64,000 nt of DNA, from positions 62,001 to 126,000 of the forward strand of contig BGZK01000859.1 of assembly GCA_005406025.1 (NCBI GenBank), in the 5' to 3' direction. A model generated the notes under the pieces. It worked only from the letters and a program-made list of their open reading frames with translations. It did no database searches and was not told the origin of the DNA. The DNA comes from Eumeta japonica. Lineage: Eukaryota; Arthropoda; Insecta; Lepidoptera; Psychidae. The position numbers were made by a program, and so were the translations under genes. Positions 47,591-60,790 of the stretch are shown here, in pieces; the first letter of the stretch is position 1, and each line of letters starts with the position of its first letter.

Positions 47591-49924
47591 AATAAAGAAG
47601 AAATAGATAGATAACCCATATCACTTACGAGCTACCACAATTGAAAATTAGTAGATGCAAAATGGCAAAACTAAAATAAATATCATGTCGCCGACGTAAA
47701 TTTTCGTACGCTAATAGCAATGCGACAGCGCTCAACTACAGTATAAATAAATAAAATTGCCGTTCTATGTAACCGTCTTTATAATGTAAATGTTTTTTTT
47801 AAATTACACAATCAAGTTTTATGAACGTTTTCGGATTAAGAATATTCCACACTTATTACTTCTTTTAGACTGTTATATTTTTAATATTACTCTAATATGA
47901 ATACTAATTAAAAAAAGAATATAGGTATTATAAATAAAGAGTATAACAAATGCAGAAAAAAAATACGACATTTGAAAAACGTCACTTGCTAGCACAACGC
48001 CCACCGCTTCCCTACCATTGGTACAATATAAACTCTTTTATGGTTTATAAGGATCCCTTTATTATAAGGATCCCCTTACAAAAAAATACTACGACAAATT
48101 TTGTCACTAGATAGGTGCTCTATAAAAACATTTATGCCCCAACAATCAAGCCGTCGATGTAAATTTTCAATCAAATCGGTTTAGTAGCTAATCTGCAAGT
48201 GTCTGATAAGCAGACCGACAAACGACATCGCTGTTTACAGATTTCCAATGATAGTAAATGTAAACATGCAATACTATAAATTTACATAGTTTTAAAGTGA
48301 TATGTAACAAATGCGAGAAAATCAGCTGCAATTAAGGAAATAGGAGGATCTGTTCCAGTAAACAGTTCCAGTAAAATATGAGCTCATCATTTGAAGAACG
48401 ACTACAGACAAAAAAGGGGATTTTACGCTTTACATGTAATTTATTTGGGCGCTTGAAATTGATAATTACATTTTTATTTCTGCTTTGCTGGACGTTATTA
48501 AGTTTAGATAGATAAATTGTGGACGACTTAATAGAGTTGATGATGAAGTAAAGACCGATTTAGAATGATGTATAAAAGATGTATTGTAGTTTTCCTATAT
48601 GAATAGTATGTACCTATTGACTACATATTATTATTACTTTTAGATGACGTAATAGATAATTTTAATTATAGTAGGGTATAGTATAATGTAGTATAAATTG
48701 TTTGTGTAAAATACTACATAGACGCTCAATCCATAAATAGGCATAGACTTCTGTCTGATAAATTGATAAATTGTTTATCGTTCTTTCTGTTTTATGCCGG
48801 ACGAAGATACGTCGTAATATAAAACCACAAAGATACGAAATAATAAAAATCGTCTCTTATATTTAGTTGCAGTTCTTAGTTCAAGAGAGTTTACACTATA
48901 ATTTGGTTCTTAGGCGATTTATCGAAATGAAAGGTACCCTATTTTTAAGTTACATCTTAGCAATACATTTAAGAAAACTAAATTTAATACCGTGTAGCAC
49001 TTTTTGTGTAATCAGCGAACAAATGTGATAAAAATAAATATTTTGACTTCTATTTCATCTATGAATCCCTCGCATATTAGTCTTTTAAGACGTGTCAGTT
49101 CATAATATTCTAACAAAAAGTACCCGAGGGGAGATAATTGCGATCGTTTGTGGGTTCCATACAGCATTGATTCATTACTGCCTTTTGTGATGTGGTCCAT
49201 CAGCAATACCCGATAATGGGAAGGCTAAACGATGACAGAGAAATAACAGAAAATAACGCCACCCCGCCAATAGATCGTCACTACTATTGACTCATTATAA
49301 TGTGATCCTATAATTGCCCAAAAAAGTTTCAACATTATAAGAGTACCAATTAGAAACGGTCTGTCGTCGTACATATTCATTAGGTCTAACTTCAAGTACC
49401 ATCTTTTTGGCAATTTGGGCAATTGTAGGTAAAAAAGCCTTTATTCTCGAGAAGTGATAAAAATGCATTCAAAGATTTTATCGAAGTTTTATGGAAGAAG
49501 ATAAACATCCTTCTTGCATGATGGCAAAAATGAATTAATTAAACGGCTAATTGTACTAAATAAGCAATGGTTATTATTACAAATGTTTTCCATTTTCCTT
49601 ATGAAACGGCGATTTTACTTAAGCCCCTAATTTTCTTTATGGAATACGTACGAAAATGTTACACATCGGAGGTCGGCGCGGGCGGCGGCTGTCATCAGGG
49701 CTCTAACGCGCGGTGTCGTATGCCTACACGCGTCAGCTTTCAGGCGTGCCTTTTATTATTGGGGGCGTAATGAATGGCATTCATTTTGTTTCCTTATTAA
49801 AATGTGTACATATTGATAATTTATATTAACTACTCAATTATTATTTTGTAACAAAACAAAAAAAAGCACATTACTAAAAGAAAATATTGAGTCATTTGGA
49901 AGTGCACAATGACCATCGTCATGA

Positions 49925-50065
49925 CTTGTTTTCTATTTTCATTCCTATTCAATTGTTGGTTTCGATGTTGCTTCCAGTACGCTCTCGATTTTTGTCCCGT
50001 TCGTGCTCTTATTTTCACTTCCAGTTACGTTCATGCTTCTGATACGATTTCTGTTCCGATCTAAA
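49925..50065 (+). repeat. GATTC-type tract
   Basis: GGTTTCGATGTTGCTTCC, GCTCTCGATTTTTGTCCCG, GATACGATTTCTGTTCCGAT. Short copy without the CTAGC end. Confidence 0.6.
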
Positions 50066-50624
50066 TAAATTATTCCACAAGAATGTATTATTAAGGTAAA
50101 AAGTATACAGCGAATGTTAAATCAAAGTATACATTTTAACCAAATCAGTTTAGCATTTTATATCAACCAAAACATAAATTTTCATATTTATAATGTTAAT
50201 TGACACCTTTTTACATCGAATTTATTAAAATAGAATTCCACCGACATTAACTGACGGACATATTAGAAGATATCGACCGACGCGCGCTTTCGATCGCCTA
50301 CGGCTTTGTTTAATAGAAGAAGTGTACACCTTCACCTATTTTAGAATCAGGAGTAATAACAGCAACTGCTGATCAATAATCAAGATCTTGCATAGCGGAG
50401 ACCGCCGATAGGGACTAGAAGGCGGACACGACGTGACCTAGGATAGAATCGAAAACTAGCCGGCACAGTAGAGCTAAGAAGTAGCCGGTAAGTAGGTAGC
50501 CCTGCCTACTTCTTTCAGCGAAGTCGAGCGAAATACATCCAGTGCTTTTACTTAACGATTCCTTTTGCGTTTTCCGTCTACAAAATTTTGTTAATGTTTT
50601 GGTCAGACGATAAATCATAAATAT

Positions 50625-50760
50625 AAAATAAATATGCCGCGTCTGACACGACGCTGAGAAATGGTCGGGACCCGCGTGTGAGTTATTTAGCGCCGCCGCC
50701 GGCCCCGGCCCGAACAGCTACGCTACGCGGCTCGGGTTATACGAGTGCCGGTCATTTTTG
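50625..50760. promoter_or_regulatory. GC-rich island in the 6.5-kb dpr intron
   Basis: GCGCCGCCGCCGGCCCCGGC, preceded by AAATAAATATGCCGCG and followed by GCATTAATTTTGAATGAC. Candidate intronic enhancer of the dpr gene. Confidence 0.28.
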
Positions 50761-52911
50761 CATTAATTTTGAATGACTTCCCATATTTTTTTTTGTAGCT
50801 ATGAATCGTAAAACTATCGATGCATATTACTGAATAACATTCATGCCTGTAGAGACGAAACTCATCAGGGGCACCTACCCTAGAAGGTATTGGAAGGTTT
50901 TGATGTACGAAATTATGATATATAAAGATGAGTGACTAATTGCATTTATAATTCTACACATAAGTGAAAACTCGCTTGTAAACATATAGACAGACCAACT
51001 TTTTATTCTAGAACTCATTTGTGCTAGCAATAATCTGTTTTGGGAAAAAAACTTATTGCTTAAACTGTTGGCTCGCAAACTAACTTGTCAGTCGAGTGGC
51101 GTAATTGTAAATATTTTTAATAAAAGAAATTCCGGCCGTTCATAGCTATTTGAACAACGGGTACCTGTGTACAGATATTGTATTAGTCACTCGTGTTTCA
51201 GAAAGGCATATTGTGATCAGCTAACATACTTCTTATAGTACGGATGACGTAAAATCTTGAGAAAAGTTCATAAGCAGTGTCGAAATCCATTCATTTACTT
51301 TGTCTTGAAATTATCATTGCTGACTGCAAAACACATTTTTTTAGAAATAAAAACAGTAATGTAGTTACAATTATGATATAGTCAAATTTTGTTTTTTTTT
51401 CTTTTTAGTTATGAAAATGTGTATGGAACATGGAAATGAAACATAGGAGACTCAAGGACAGTACAAAATAATTTATTTTCCTTTCGTGGCAGGTCATACA
51501 TTAGGTGAGACTGTTTTATCAATAACTTTCATAACTAAAACTAGTTTTAAGATTACAAAATACGATTTTATTAGAATATACTAAATTGATTATCATTATC
51601 AGTTTTACGGTTTTCTGGATCTTCCCTTTACATCGCGTACGGAACTTTCCTTTTGATAAATAAATGAATTATGACGATTTTTAAGCTGCATATATTTACT
51701 GCAATAACGCTGCCAGTGGTATGTTTGTTTATGACAAAAATTGACAACAATAATGCAAACTTTAATATTTATATGAGGAGACATCAAATATGACAGTGTT
51801 GAGATTTATTGTTTTGTGATTTCGATAATATATTTTTCAATGAAATTGAACTCATTTGTGGAAGAGAACTTATTGCGAGAGTTGTCGTTACATTAAACTA
51901 ATTAAAAGTTTTACATAATTACTTTTTTATTTTGGATATAACTCAATCTGTCAATTTATATAATTAAAAAAAATAAAGTATGTAATAAAAGTATAATATA
52001 AAACTAATATTCAGCTGAGGGTACCTGAAAAAAATGTGTGTTGTGCTGTCAAATATGTAGTCTCTGTTTTTCATGTGGTGCAACGTACAATAAAGTTTTC
52101 CCTCTTATATTTATTTGTGTTTACATTCATTTAATTGGCTGACCGAAATTAGATTTCTTTTACAACTTCAAATTGACATTTTAAAGTAAATAGTAGATTT
52201 TATTTTCAATTTTAATATTTTTCTTTAGCTATTTTTATGTTGCTACACTTAAAAAAACCATGCAGAGACTCGCTTTACGGTATTTTGGTTCATCTGCCGG
52301 AACTAACTGGTCGTAAAAGAAATAAGCTTGGAACTTGGAGAATATATACAATGTTCACGTTTTACATATTGCCAAAAATTATATTAATTTTTTTAGGATT
52401 AATATTTACCATCGTTGTGATTCACAATGTACATTTTATGAGAAAAAAGCAATAAAACAATAATAATAGAGTATATTTTGTCACAGATTGTGTCTTGCAA
52501 AGAATTAATTTCTAAAAAAAATGTTATAATAAAACGAAGGTCCCAGATTTTAAACGTTGAGCTGTCAACGAAACGATTGATGGATGTTAGTGAAGCAAGA
52601 GAGATATTTAAAAATCGTACATTGTGAAATCTGATGTGCTTGTTCTTTTGGGAAACAGGCGTAAGTTTATACACCACAAAAAATAATTTACTGCAAACAA
52701 TAAGAGATGTTTTGACAAATCAAAACACCTCGTAAGCCGTATGATAAGACGTAGTTTATTCTTGAATATCGCACAAACTATATCCAAGAATTCGCAGGGT
52801 TCCGTATATACCAGCGCTTGCGTATGTTCTGTGTTTATTTCATCATTGATGAAAAACAAATGTATATAGATAACACCAAAATAATATCTAGATCTCAAAA
52901 TTGATATTCAC

Positions 52912-53011
52912 CTGGGCGGGTCGGGCGCATGTCGCGCTATGCACGTCAGGTTGATGTCTGAGCCGGCGCGCACGAATAACTCCGGGCCGGCCAATATCTC
53001 CGCCTTGGAAA
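52912..53011 (-). CDS. dpr: dpr exon: linker and start of Ig domain 2
   Basis: 100 bases, acceptor TTGTTACAG, donor GTGAAT. Joining the last G of the previous exon to TT gives Val, and the frame reads VSKAEILAGPELFVRAGS, then DINLTCIARHAPDPP. The Cys in NLTC is the first cysteine of Ig domain 2, and NLT is a glycosylation sequon conserved in Dpr proteins. The exon ends in phase 2 (AG), which joins to C of the next exon to make Ser. It is too short to stand out as an open frame and was found by matching phase and family motif. Confidence 0.93.
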
Positions 53012-54166
53012 CTGTAACAATCACATGACGGAACATAGCCATCCGAATGTAAGCAACGGGATTATTAATGGCAACTAAATAAATTAACTTGGCTTTACAG
53101 TCGCTAAGTACTTCACGTGATATGAGAATTAGGGATTCGAAATGTCATGGAGTGAATTGAATGACGTGATTGATTAAAAATTAGAAAATGAATATTTATA
53201 AAAAAATGTTTCCTGTTTGGTAATCGCTCTGTAAGCGACTTAGTCAAGTCATCATATTTATAAGAATGTGTTAATGTTTGTGAATATGTCAAATACCAAT
53301 TAATTATATAATTGATTACTATTTTATATATGAGCAAAAAATACATAAGTTTTTGATCATAATATTCTCTAACAATTAGTGTAAATAAAAATGTTTAAAA
53401 AAATGTTATTGGTTTGTTTGTATGAATGATAGCCTTGAAAAAATTAAAAGAAAGTTTTTTTACATATGTAACGAGTGGAAACAATATATTTTAATAAAAA
53501 TAATATCACCTTTTATATTAAAATTTTTTCGTTTCTCAAGTATAGCTGTCATTAAGTTTCTACAGAGCGAAATAAAATTATTTAAGTAGCTTTTGTTATC
53601 ATCCGATTCGCTACGTAAAAAAACTCAAAAAATATTAATTCATTAAAGATTTAGCCTGTTTCATTAATAATTAGAGACAAAATATTATTTAGTTCAATCT
53701 TTCTCTTCAAGTGTCTAGATAATATCACAATTTGCTAAAAAAATATTTAATATTCTGAAAAAAAGTTTATTTGGTATGGCTGATTTCGAGGTAGCATAAC
53801 GTAACGTAACACTCGCTGCGTATACTGCGCTAATTTTAATATTCATTAAAAAGTATGAATAATAGAGATAGCTCCAGAAGTTAAGACCTTTTTTAATACA
53901 ATTTTTTTCCTCGGGGACCCTTTTCTTAAATCGCCTCTAACATTAATAGCTTTCGTGTAATTTGTGAAAAACTAAATCCATTAATTTGCAGTTTATTTTT
54001 ACTTGTTACTAATCTTTTACCACTTAGATTTGAAATTTTCGTTTCTCTAAACGTTGTTTCGAATCATATAAGCCCTCACTTACATTTTTAATTCGTTGAT
54101 TAGCATATTTTTTAAACGTGATCACGATTAAGTCTTCTAGGATCCATTTAAAGTACAACGGCTCAC
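53012..54166 (-). other. dpr: dpr intron (between the two Ig domains)
   Basis: 1155 bases, phase 1, uniformly AT-rich, with no recognised element or exon. Confidence 0.9.
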
Positions 54167-54377
54167 CGACAACTGTCAGCCGGAAGGACAGACTGATCTT
54201 AGGCTCGGTTGACACCTGGCACTCATAGGCGCCGGAGTCGCGCGGTTGCGCCGGCGCCACCCGCAGCGTCCACTCGTCGGAGCCGTCCGCGTGCAGCGCG
54301 GCGAAGCGCGCGTCGCTGCTGTACGTGTGCACGCCCACCGTCAGGATGTGCAGGTCGCGTTTGCGGATCCACGACAC
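54167..54377 (-). CDS. dpr: dpr exon: second half of Ig domain 1
   Basis: 211 bases, acceptor ATCGCCAG, donor GTGAGC, starting in phase 0 and ending in phase 1. It begins VSWIRKRDLHILTVG, with the invariant core Trp of the Ig fold. It continues through TYSSDARF and DEWTLRV to RDSGAYECQVSTEPKIS, which holds the F-strand tyrosine-corner and second cysteine, and closes SFRLTVV. WIRKRDLHIL and ECQVSTEPK are Dpr hallmarks. The exon is strongly GC-rich at third codon positions against very AT-rich introns on both sides, which independently supports coding. The open frame on the opposite strand here is a by-product of that composition. Confidence 0.96.
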
Positions 54378-54800
54378 CTGGCGATTTTATTCTTTCTATA
54401 GAACTACAATGAAATATTTTTATAACTCCATTGTTCCTTAATTGGAAATTTTTGGATCTTATTGTGATATTGAAGCTTCGATATATTCGTACTTAAAAAC
54501 TTATACTTTTGACATTCTTATCAAGATGTGTGGTATATATTTTATATTTTATAAACTTTTTACATAGTATCAATTAAAAATCGAATAAATAAATATGGAC
54601 TTAAGCGTACCTTGCAATAAGACTATATGATTTTCTATCCTTTAGACAATCTTTGAAATCTATCAATATTACAATAAATCACGTTTGGAGCCACATATCA
54701 TTAATTCCTATACGTCAGATAGTGTTTTCATTGTTAATGAATTGTTTATGTAAAATGAACTAGTTAAATATAGTGATATTTTTTACTGTTTTGTTGTCAC

Positions 54801-54980
54801 GGAAAATAATGATTAAAAAATTCTTATAAAAAAAAACCGTTTTTTAATATTTTTATTGTTTAAATATTTAAGTGATAAAAAATTATGTATCTTTTAAGTA
54901 AAACCTACAAAATAATTTCTTAAATAATTATTTAAACAACAAAAATATTTAAAAACTGTTTTAAAAATCATTATTTTTCC
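54801..54980. repeat. AT-rich foldback, about 60-75-base arms
   Basis: GGAAAATAATGATT...ACCGTTTTTTAATATTTTTATTG TTTAAAT (from 54801) is answered by ATTTAAACAACAAAAATATT...AAAATCATTATTTTTCC (to 54980). Imperfect; MITE-like. Confidence 0.65.
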
Positions 54981-56899
54981 ATGAGTACAAAATGGGAAAC
55001 AAAATGTTTTCAAAACATTAAACTAGTCCATTTGTATATAGTCAATTTATTAGCAAATACAGTAAAATTTTATTTCAACGTTGGTTAATGCCTCCATGAA
55101 ATGCATAAGTAACCATAACATTAGATTAAAAAAAAATTAAAATTATTGAGTATTTTGTTTTTTTGTTAAATAAAAAAAATTATAATAAGCAAAATAAACA
55201 AATTTAAGATACTTTTATAACGTGGTCTTGTTGAATATATATTCAAGAGAAGAGTTTCAAGAAGCTAAAAATTTATAGGCCAATTATTTAAACTTTTATG
55301 CCGTCTTTTATAAAAATAAAAGTCCATGAAAAATCATTTGGTTAACAATTGTATAACTTTTTGGAAAAATCAACAAAAAAAAGGTTTTTCCAACGGGATT
55401 TTATTCTTTGAAGTGCTCTGATGACACCATGATTTTTTTTTAAATTTCTGTATTGATATATAATTTTATAAAAAATATTTTATGTGGTAGACTCCGGCCG
55501 CGCGGGGCCCTATTTCCAGCACTAAATTGAAATTATAAATAATAGAGGTAGAGTTCCGAGAGTAAGAACTTTCTTTTAGGAAATTTTCTCCTCTTTTGAA
55601 TTTTTTTTTTAATTTCTTATATAGTAATAATTTTTGAGTGATTACCAAAAACGAAATACCTTTTTTTTCATATTAATTTCTTAATGATTTTTGCAATTTT
55701 CATCGTGCAGTAAAATCTTTCGAATACATTTGTCTAGACGTCATTCTGAATCTAATGAGTTATTGCATGTGCAATATGTATTTTTAGGACCTTTACAAGA
55801 ATTAACAAATTTTGAACTTGTCAACTAGACTATTAGCCAAATCGGTCTAGCCATTCTTAAGTGAGCCTCCTTCATACATGTGAAAATTGATTTTTATTTA
55901 TATAGGTGTGTATTTAAAAACATATTAAAAAATAACGTGTGACACTCGGGGACTGCCGCGGTAAAGCTATTGCATAGCATTTTTTATCAACTTATGCAAT
56001 TATAATTATTTATTTATTTATGCAATATTTTTTTTCTTTAATATTAATTCAAGTTTTTCATCACTTTCTTCATTAATAAATGCACTTTGTTTATTCATAT
56101 TTAAAACACTTTATACACAAATTTTACGCGTATAGCTATTCACCAGCAACTGCTATTCACTGTTGTACATAGGTACACCTATGTATACATATATACCTAT
56201 GTATACCGGGGAACATGCGGTGAGTGTGGCATTATAAAGATATGATGGATACCTATACACCTATGTACTTTCTCACAAACAGCTGCTTACGTATTCGTCC
56301 GATTTCGGAGAAGATCGTCTCGATCTGTGCGAGCTTCGTACAGTCGTACCACATACATACACGTTAAGCGAACGGTCGGCCAAGCTAAATGGTAGGCGGA
56401 GTGGGGGGTGTTAGGTTTTATTTTCGTTACGGAATTTCTTGATTCGGTCGCCGCGCTCAAAGCCCGCGATAAAAGCTATGCAATAGCTTGAAAACAACAA
56501 ACTTGCGATTGTGAATTCGTATAATAGCTTTAGTTACATTGTAATTTTATTTTCCATAAAGAATACGTTGTTTAAAACAAAATCCTAAGCGTATGCTGTA
56601 GTAGGGTTTCAATCACCTTGGCAAACTCACTTTCACATCCGGAGCTATTTTAGTACACATCAGGAAACACGATAAAGTCGCCTTTGACGAAATCCTCAGA
56701 TATCGACCCTCCGTAACACTATATTTTTCTGCTGTGCCTCTACTGGGAAATTCAATATGAGAGATTATCTACTGCCTTCGAAGCCTGTTCGCAGATTGAC
56801 ATCGACCGGAACGATAGAGACTTACTTTCGTGTCGAAATTCGTCCTTTGGAATCTCCGCAATGGAAAACTCTCAGCTGACACGGGGATACAATAAAAAA

Positions 56900-57600
56900 T
56901 ATGTAATAAGAATATATCATTTCAGAGCTCACGCCGTGTTCTCGTTTCGTCGGGAAAACTTAATCGGGCCGGAAATCGAAACGCGGCACAAAACAAACAT
57001 GGCGGTAAGAAGGCGGGTCGCGTTGGCTTTCCTCCAAAATGCACAGTTTCGACCCAATTCTCCTCGCCCGCCCCGAACACGCGACATCGCCTCTTCCACT
57101 AACCGCCGCATATTCGCACACGCGTCGTCGTACACGAAGTGTACTTACAGAACGTCGCGTGCCACCCGCTAATGTAAGGAAACGTACGGTTTATCCAGCA
57201 CGGAACCATCGGCCCCACGGACGCAAAATTATTGCTGACTTCGCGTCACGGATGTCTTGTAATGTGGATGAAACTATTTCTCCTGTTAGGAGATAAATAG
57301 CGAGATTTCGATGCATGTATATTCGCTTTGTCGTCCGCGATAGCGTTGACGCGGCGAATGTATTACGTGAAGGACGCCACCGAGTGGATTATGTTTCCTC
57401 CACTTATGCGTAAAGGGGATGTATTTCGATATTATTATTATTACATTTTCCGGGTAGAGCGGCGGGGGTGAATGATGGAGCGGAGAGAGAAAAAAAGAGA
57501 GTGCATTCCTGACTACGCGCTGACACTTCGCTACGTGTCGGATTTCCATTTTCTGCGTGTGCGCGGTCGTAAACGAAATTGGGTGAATCTTCGGAATCCG
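56900..57600. promoter_or_regulatory. long GC-rich island in the 6.8-kb dpr intron
   Basis: About 700 bases of raised GC, with frames open on both strands by composition (for example 56861-57172 + and 57135-56929 -). Includes a short trinucleotide ATT run near 57432 and a GGAGCGGAGAGAGAAAAAAA patch. None of the frames shows a domain or sensible splice sites with dpr phases. Candidate regulatory block or alternative promoter. Confidence 0.28.
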
Positions 57601-57951
57601 TTTGGAAGAGCATGCATCCTTTTTACGTTACATTTTGTTCTTGGAGTCCATCAATATTACACACTCATCAGATGATATGAGTCCTTTTGATGATTTTGTG
57701 ATAATGAAATATTTATTTTTGAAAATCTGTAAGAAGGGAAAGAACGAATATTACGTTGTTAAGTTTAGTCTACTACGAAAAGTTTTATAATTTTACGTTT
57801 GTTAAAAACTATTTGGGCCATAATGCAAGTTACAATACCCAGAGACCGGGTCTATTTACTATTCGCAACAAGACTTCAAAAATAACATGTTCAAGACATC
57901 AAACTCAAATATTGTATTGTGTGAGGTGTTAATTCGCGGAAATCCATAGTA

Positions 57952-58006
57952 GACGCTTGCCTGCAAGATGCATGCTACATGTTAATGCATGTTGCAGGCA
58001 AGCATC
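57952..58006. repeat. hairpin, 23-base arms
   Basis: 57952-57974 and 57984-58006 pair with few mismatches (GCTTGCCTGCAAGATGCAT against ATGCATGTTGCAGGCAAGC). Confidence 0.8.
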
Positions 58007-59209
58007 AAACTCAAACTTCCCAATATCAATTTCAATTGTAGATCTTATAAGTACCCAGTACCTATAGCATCAAAATTGAAATTATTTCTGTTTACCTAAA
58101 AATTTTTGAGTGTTGGTATATTGAATAATTATTTTTTATAATGATAAAATTATTTCAAATATAGAGTTAGTGATTTGTTGTTACTAACATTAGTAAAATA
58201 TTGTATCTTACTGTTCATTTGTTAGATGCATGTAACACATTTAAATTCCAATTTGAGGTTAATAATTTTACGATTTACGTTCACCAATTCTATCCAAGGC
58301 AAATCACACGATTTTTTTAAATACTCGATACGGGTCTATATTTAACTTTTTTCCTATAAAAGTATGTGAAATGCGTCTAAAGCATTAACGTACTTTTATT
58401 GTTGTCGTGTCAAGCTTCAATCATCCCGTTGCCGAACCGTATCCTCCCACAAATTTCCATACCACATCCAGATTTCTGACTTTAAGCTTTCCACGCTGGG
58501 CCTCTTCAGTACAGACAGATGGGCTGCTAAATAAAACCACTTGTTCCGTGTCTCGAAAAACATGTTAAGCGTAGATCTGGAAAGTCTACATCGCCGTCAT
58601 TGTTACCAGAATCTTTATTGCTGCCTCCTTCATTGTTTGTATGCAACATTAAGTCAAATTGTGTAACGTTGACATCTACCACTATATCTGGCCACCTTGT
58701 TTTGCGATAAAGAGTATGATATTGTAAAAGAAATTGAAGTATATGTGTTTAAATGGATATGTTTAAAGTATTAGTTCCTTAGCGTTATAATAAAAATAAT
58801 AAATGTGAGTAATAAAATACTAACGAAACTATTATTTTTAAAGAAGATGTAGGATCACGTGTGACCAAAATGGTTTTTTATTTAATAATTAACTTAAAAA
58901 ATGTTCGCAAGATTAATAGTCAATAACTTCTGTATATGGCATATATGCGCATATTTATATAAATAAAAAAACTGACCAAGAGCATGTCGGACCATGTTCA
59001 TTATAGAGTCCCGAAGCCATTAAATACACTACAGATCAAAATAGTACTTTGTTACACATTTTCCATCTTTCCCGCACAGAATAGTTATAAGCACTTTAGC
59101 CACCTATAATCAAAAAAACAAGTAGTCTATTACCATTAAACTAGTGTAAACTAAAGTGCAACAGCAAAAGAGCGTATCTTCATGGTTTTACGTCCTTCTG
59201 TTGAGAAGC

Positions 59210-59700
59210 ACAGTTTTTCGACTATAATTCAAAAACAGTATATCCGATAATCTTAAAAAATATTTTCGTTGGAAGTATATATTGTTATCTTTGTTATTTG
59301 TTTCATATTTTTTGGACATACAGTTTAGAAAATAAAGGGGAGGGGACACAATTTCTGTTACTTCCGGAGCGATTATTTACGTAATTCGAAAAATTATTAA
59401 AAAATTAATGTATTTTACGAAAAAACTGTCAAAACATGTAACACATGTTGACGTTTGCTGAAAAAAAATTTTTTCAGCTTCTGTTACACGTATGGAATGC
59501 CCCCCTAGATATATTTATTTCTGTTCTTTAACCAGCAAACTAATATAACGGCTTATACAAGATACTTACACTATAAATTTCATCATTATAAGTTTTGTAG
59601 TTTTTGAATAAAATTCCTGTGACATATGGACGGACGGATGGACATGACAAAACTATATGGGTTCCTTTTCTACCATATCGGCTCGGAACCCTAAAAAGGA
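59210..59700 (+). repeat. LINE 3'-end-type dispersed repeat
   Basis: Ends GGACGGACGGATGGACATGA, CAAAACTATATGGGTTCC, ACCATATCGGCTCGGAACCC and TAAAAAGG, the usual tail of a very common insect LINE-derived repeat. CTGTTACTTCCGGAGCG lies upstream. Confidence 0.65.
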
Positions 59701-60284
59701 GTAAAAGCTTTTACGGAAGGGCTCTTTAAGTATTTAGGTTCTTCTTTTCAAATAAAAGAAACGTTTGAAAATTAAACACTAAAATGTTTAAAATGGGGGC
59801 TGAATGTAAGTGTAGGATTTCCATAACTTTTTGAAATGAGGTAATAAAAATAGGTTCAAATTCAAATTTAAGTTCAAATTATCTTTATTTCATAGATTAT
59901 AAAAAAATAATTGATTATTTTACTTTGAATACTTGTTATAATTTATTGCGAATTTACACTTTAGCGCTTATTTAGAAGGCAGAGTATGAGGTTTTTAGTA
60001 TAAAAGATGATGAAAGAGTAGAATCGGGCGCGATATTGAATATACCTATAAAAAATACAAAGAGGACGGTAAAAAAAGTACTATAAGAGAAAATAACGAT
60101 TTTTTTTGCGCCTGTCCATCTGTTCGCACATATTTCTACTATTACTGAACGAATGAGGTTTTCACAAGCAGATAGAGCTTGGTTTGGATCAGATTAAATA
60201 CGTAAGTTATCCTCTTTAGTGGGTTGTATAAAGTATAAAATAAATGAAAGGCAGAAAATTGAACCGTAATAAAACCGTTGATAC

Positions 60285-60550
60285 CGCTATCAAAATTGAA
60301 AATAAAACGGCGAGCACAATCGAGAACCAAGACCGGGACCGAAATTGAAAAAGGGATCGGAGTCGAAGCAGAGTGTCGGATTGAGATTACAGTCAATACT
60401 GTGAGTGGGGATGAGGTCAAGAGCCGTATTGGAGTCACAATTCTGTAAACGGTAACGAGATTTAGATTGATAATAAGGTCTTTCATATAAAAGATGAAGG
60501 TAGTCATTCTATACCTATGTGAATGAAGCCGTGGGCGGAAAGCTAGTTAT
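60285..60550 (-). repeat. tract element with CCGTGGGC-type end
   Basis: GATTC-type tract (CGAGAACCAAGACCGGGACC, GGGATCGGAGTCGAAGC), then CATATAAAAGATGAAGG, GAAGCCGTGGGCGGAAAGCT and AGTTAT. The 121-codon minus frame over it is low complexity. Confidence 0.7.
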
Positions 60551-60679
60551 ATAAGGCTTAATGTTTTTTTTTTTAATTCAAGCTTTAAGGGGTGAGATGA
60601 CAGATGAAAGTTTTTAAGGGGTTTCTTTAACTTTGCGGCCTGTAGGTATATAGATGAATGTATATAAATAAACCAGCAT

Positions 60680-60790
60680 TAGAACTTGGAATGATGAGAT
60701 CGGATGCGGAACTGATATTGGAACCGGAATGGAAATTGAAAACAGTACCGGAATCATGATAACGATTGGCAGAGAGATTGCTCGGTATAA
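60680..60790 (-). repeat. GATTC-type tract, short copy
   Basis: GAGATCGGATGCGGAACTGA, GGAACCGGAATGGAAATTG and CCGGAATCATGATAACG. Confidence 0.6.

Larger units (their letters stand above)
46411..52911 (-). other. dpr: dpr intron (Ig2 start to Ig2 main)
   Basis: About 6.5 kb of AT-rich DNA between two phase-2 exon edges. It contains a TTA-rich repeat end near 46860-46880, a minus-strand tract element at 47330-47590, repeat-like DNA at 48060-48245, a plus-strand tract at 49925-50065 and a GC-rich island at 50625-50760. No further exon was recognised in it. Confidence 0.85.

Noticed and set aside
54209..54412. Plus-strand ORF rich in Arg/Pro/Ala
   Set aside because: Antisense of the GC-rich dpr exon at 54377-54167, where the minus frame has clear Ig motifs.
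56861..57296. Several ORFs on both strands in a GC-rich block
   Set aside because: Stop codons are rare simply because of GC content; no domain, no splice phase fitting the dpr exons.
60142..60507. 121-codon minus-strand ORF
   Set aside because: Covers the degenerate GATTC-type tract; Ser/Val/Ile low-complexity repeats typical of those tracts.
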